NCBI RefSeq assembly: GCF_900765565.1
Contig: NZ_CAAFRZ010000122.1
Coordinates: 1 to 8,825, forward strand
Length of the DNA: 8,825 nt
Source: an uncultured Dialister sp.
GTDB taxonomy: Bacteria; Bacillota; Negativicutes; Veillonellales; Dialisteraceae
Direction: 5' to 3'
The position numbers and the translations under genes were made by a program. Positions 7,906-8,825 of the stretch are shown one piece after another. How positions within the stretch are numbered: position 1 is the stretch's first letter; every line of letters begins with the position of its first letter. The notes under the pieces are model-generated. The model was not told the origin of the DNA. It saw nothing but the letters and a program-made list of their open reading frames with translations, and made no database searches.

Positions 7906-7994
7906 GCAGTCATCAGTGCTCTCCCCCTAAAATAGCCTCCTTGTCATATAGGGAAAACATGGCCATGAAACCTGCAAGACCGGGCACCCTATCA
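7906..7994. other. Intergenic region between res and the oxidoreductase gene
   Basis: Short non-coding stretch. TATCAT at 7990-7995 is in the exact position, relative to the palindrome that follows, of the TATAAT box of the first copy, and is a plausible -10 element. The -35 side is weak (ATGAAA near 7965). A perfect 10-base palindrome CATGGCCATG is present at 7958-7967 with no obvious role. Confidence 0.45.
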
Positions 7995-8035
7995 TTTGAC
8001 TCAAAAGAGTTTTAGTAAAATCTGCATGAGTAAAA
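7995..8035. promoter_or_regulatory. 41-bp near-palindromic operator-like element, copy 2
   Basis: This matches the element at 1064-1104 at 34 of 41 positions in the same orientation. The core TTTTAGTAAAA is unchanged, and the outer arms form ACTCA (7999-8003) and TGAGT (8027-8031), which pair perfectly. It overlaps a -10-like TATCAT and ends 35 bases before the ATG at 8071. Conservation of the core and dyad while bases between them vary is what a protein-binding site would show. Confidence 0.6.
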
Positions 8036-8070
8036 AGGAATAAACAAATCATCGTAAAGGAGAGATTTCT

Positions 8071-8716
8071 ATGAAAAAAATACTCATACTCAATGGCGGC
8101 CCCCGGATGCACAACAACACCGCCCAACTCCTGGCAGCTGCCAGGGAGGGGGCTGTTTCTGCCGGAGCCAGCACCGAGACTGTTGATTTATATAAACTGA
8201 ACTTTACCGACTGCCGCAGCTGCCTGGCCTGTAAGAATAAAAAGATGGCCGTCCCCTGGAAATGCTATTGGAAGGACGGCTTGACGGAAACGCTGCAGAA
8301 AGTCTACGAAGCTGATGCCATCATCATCGGTTCGCCCATTTTCTTCGGGGAGCCAACGGGACATGGTCCGTTCCTTTATGGTCCGCTCGACCTTCCCAGC
8401 CCTATCCTACGATGATTATCAAAGCACCTTTCCGGGGAAAATCGATGTCGCCGTGATCCTTACCATGAATGCAGACCAGAACTACTACGATAAGCACTAT
8501 AAATCGCACATGGAGGAATACTTCCAGCCCTTTCATTACCTGAACGGAAAAACGGAAATCCTGACTTCCTTCGATACCCTGCAGGTGCCGGATTACAGCC
8601 GTTACCGCATGGCATCATGGGATGAAGCAAAAAAGAAAGCCCATCACGCCGAGCAATTCCCGAAGGACCTGCAGGCGGCCTTTGCGCTTGGCAAAAGGCT
8701 GGCCAGCCGGCAGTAA
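8071..8716 (+). pseudogene. Flavodoxin-family NAD(P)H-dependent oxidoreductase, frameshifted
   Basis: AAGGAG (8057-8062) lies eight bases before ATG 8071. The first part, MKKILILNGGPRMHNNTAQL, is the FMN phosphate-binding start of the flavodoxin-like NADPH-dependent FMN reductase family, followed by the family's cysteine cluster C48, C51, C54, C65 and then ADAIIIGSPIFFGEPTG. The frame then goes wrong and would stop at 8413-8415. Dropping one base at about 8362 (C) restores MVRSFMVRSTFPALSYDDYQ and a normal C-terminus to TAA 8714-8716; the repaired protein would be 214 residues, typical for the family. As written, the gene is broken after residue 97. A sequencing or assembly error is the main alternative. 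The protein would be a soluble electron-transfer enzyme with unknown substrate, controlled through the palindrome just upstream. Confidence 0.8.
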
Positions 8717-8757
8717 CTATCTGGTTATGAAAGGAATGGCTCTGTCACAACAAATGG

Positions 8758-8786
8758 TTGATTTTTGACGAGAAATAGCGTATAAT
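8758..8786 (+). promoter_or_regulatory. Sigma-A type promoter for a gene beyond the right edge
   Basis: TTGATT (8758-8763) and a perfect TATAAT (8781-8786) are exactly 17 bases apart, the optimal spacing. It lies about 20 bases inside the presumed insertion-sequence end and would transcribe the next gene, probably a transposase. Confidence 0.7.
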
Positions 8787-8809
8787 AATAGTAAGAAACA
8801 GTACCACCG

Positions 8810-8817
8810 AAGGAGGT
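8810..8817 (+). promoter_or_regulatory. Strong ribosome binding site of the next gene
   Basis: AAGGAGGT is followed by AATTGGAT and the window end. If the next base is G, an ATG would start at 8824, seven bases after AGGAGG. Confidence 0.7.
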
Positions 8818-8825
8818 AATTGGAT

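Larger units (their letters stand above)
8738..8825 (+). mobile_element. Probable left end of an ISL3-like insertion sequence (runs off the right edge)
   Basis: GGCTCTGTCACAACAAATGG at 8738 resembles the terminal repeats of ISL3-family elements, which typically begin GGCTCT. It is followed by a promoter and a strong ribosome site in the right place for a transposase that would begin at the window edge. The boundary sits only 21 bases after the oxidoreductase stop. The transposase itself is not in the window, so the family is a recognition-based guess. Confidence 0.45.

Noticed and set aside
8130..8145. Perfect 16-bp palindrome CCTGGCAGCTGCCAGG
   Set aside because: It lies in the coding region for an alanine/leucine-rich helix of the oxidoreductase and has no T-run or promoter context; probably chance from codon choice.
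8765..8786. TTGACG as the -35 box of the last promoter
   Set aside because: It is only 10 bases from TATAAT; TTGATT at 8758 has the correct 17-base spacing.

Overview
The window looks like an accessory region of a mid-GC Bacillota (Firmicutes) chromosome. Strong AGGAGG-type ribosome binding sites, sigma-A-like promoters, insertion sequences of IS256 and probably ISL3 type, and the style of the housekeeping proteins all fit this. The genus cannot be fixed from the sequence alone; Negativicutes or Clostridia are both possible.

Layout from left to right. Bases 2-178 are the last 58 codons of an IS256-family transposase, followed by a likely right terminal repeat near 181-201. On the minus strand (308-769) lies an O6-methylguanine-DNA methyltransferase gene of Ogt type. 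A non-coding stretch follows and ends in a good promoter (1035-1064) whose -10 box runs into a 41-bp near-palindrome (1064-1104). This drives a 460-residue ATPase with a C-terminal PD-(D/E)XK-like motif (1126-2508; MNS/DUF234 type). Next come a possible weak terminator and a scrambled junction. After it sit the C-terminal remnant of a DUF4391-type protein (about 2597-2869), a type III restriction-modification methyltransferase Mod (2856-4790) and its restriction subunit Res (4792-7905). A second copy of the 41-bp near-palindrome (7995-8035) precedes a flavodoxin-fold NAD(P)H-dependent oxidoreductase gene that carries a one-base frameshift (8071-8716). The window closes with what looks like the left end of another insertion sequence, with promoter and ribosome binding site, whose transposase would start at the window edge.

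How it works together. Mod and Res are translationally coupled and form a complete-looking type III R-M system: all catalytic motifs of both subunits are present. The ATPase lies upstream on the same strand and may be co-transcribed with it or merely be a neighbour in the same defence-type island. The DUF4391 gene that often accompanies such type III loci has lost its N-terminal part, apparently at the junction with the ATPase gene.

Most noteworthy: (1) the matched 41-bp operator-like element at exactly the same place relative to the -10 box of two otherwise unrelated genes, in direct orientation around the whole ATPase plus R-M block; (2) a sharp AT-rich insert in the middle of mod, covering the target-recognition region, which indicates recombinational replacement of specificity; (3) the decayed accessory gene and frameshifted oxidoreductase, which show ongoing erosion between insertion sequences. 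I see no CRISPR array, tRNA or rRNA.
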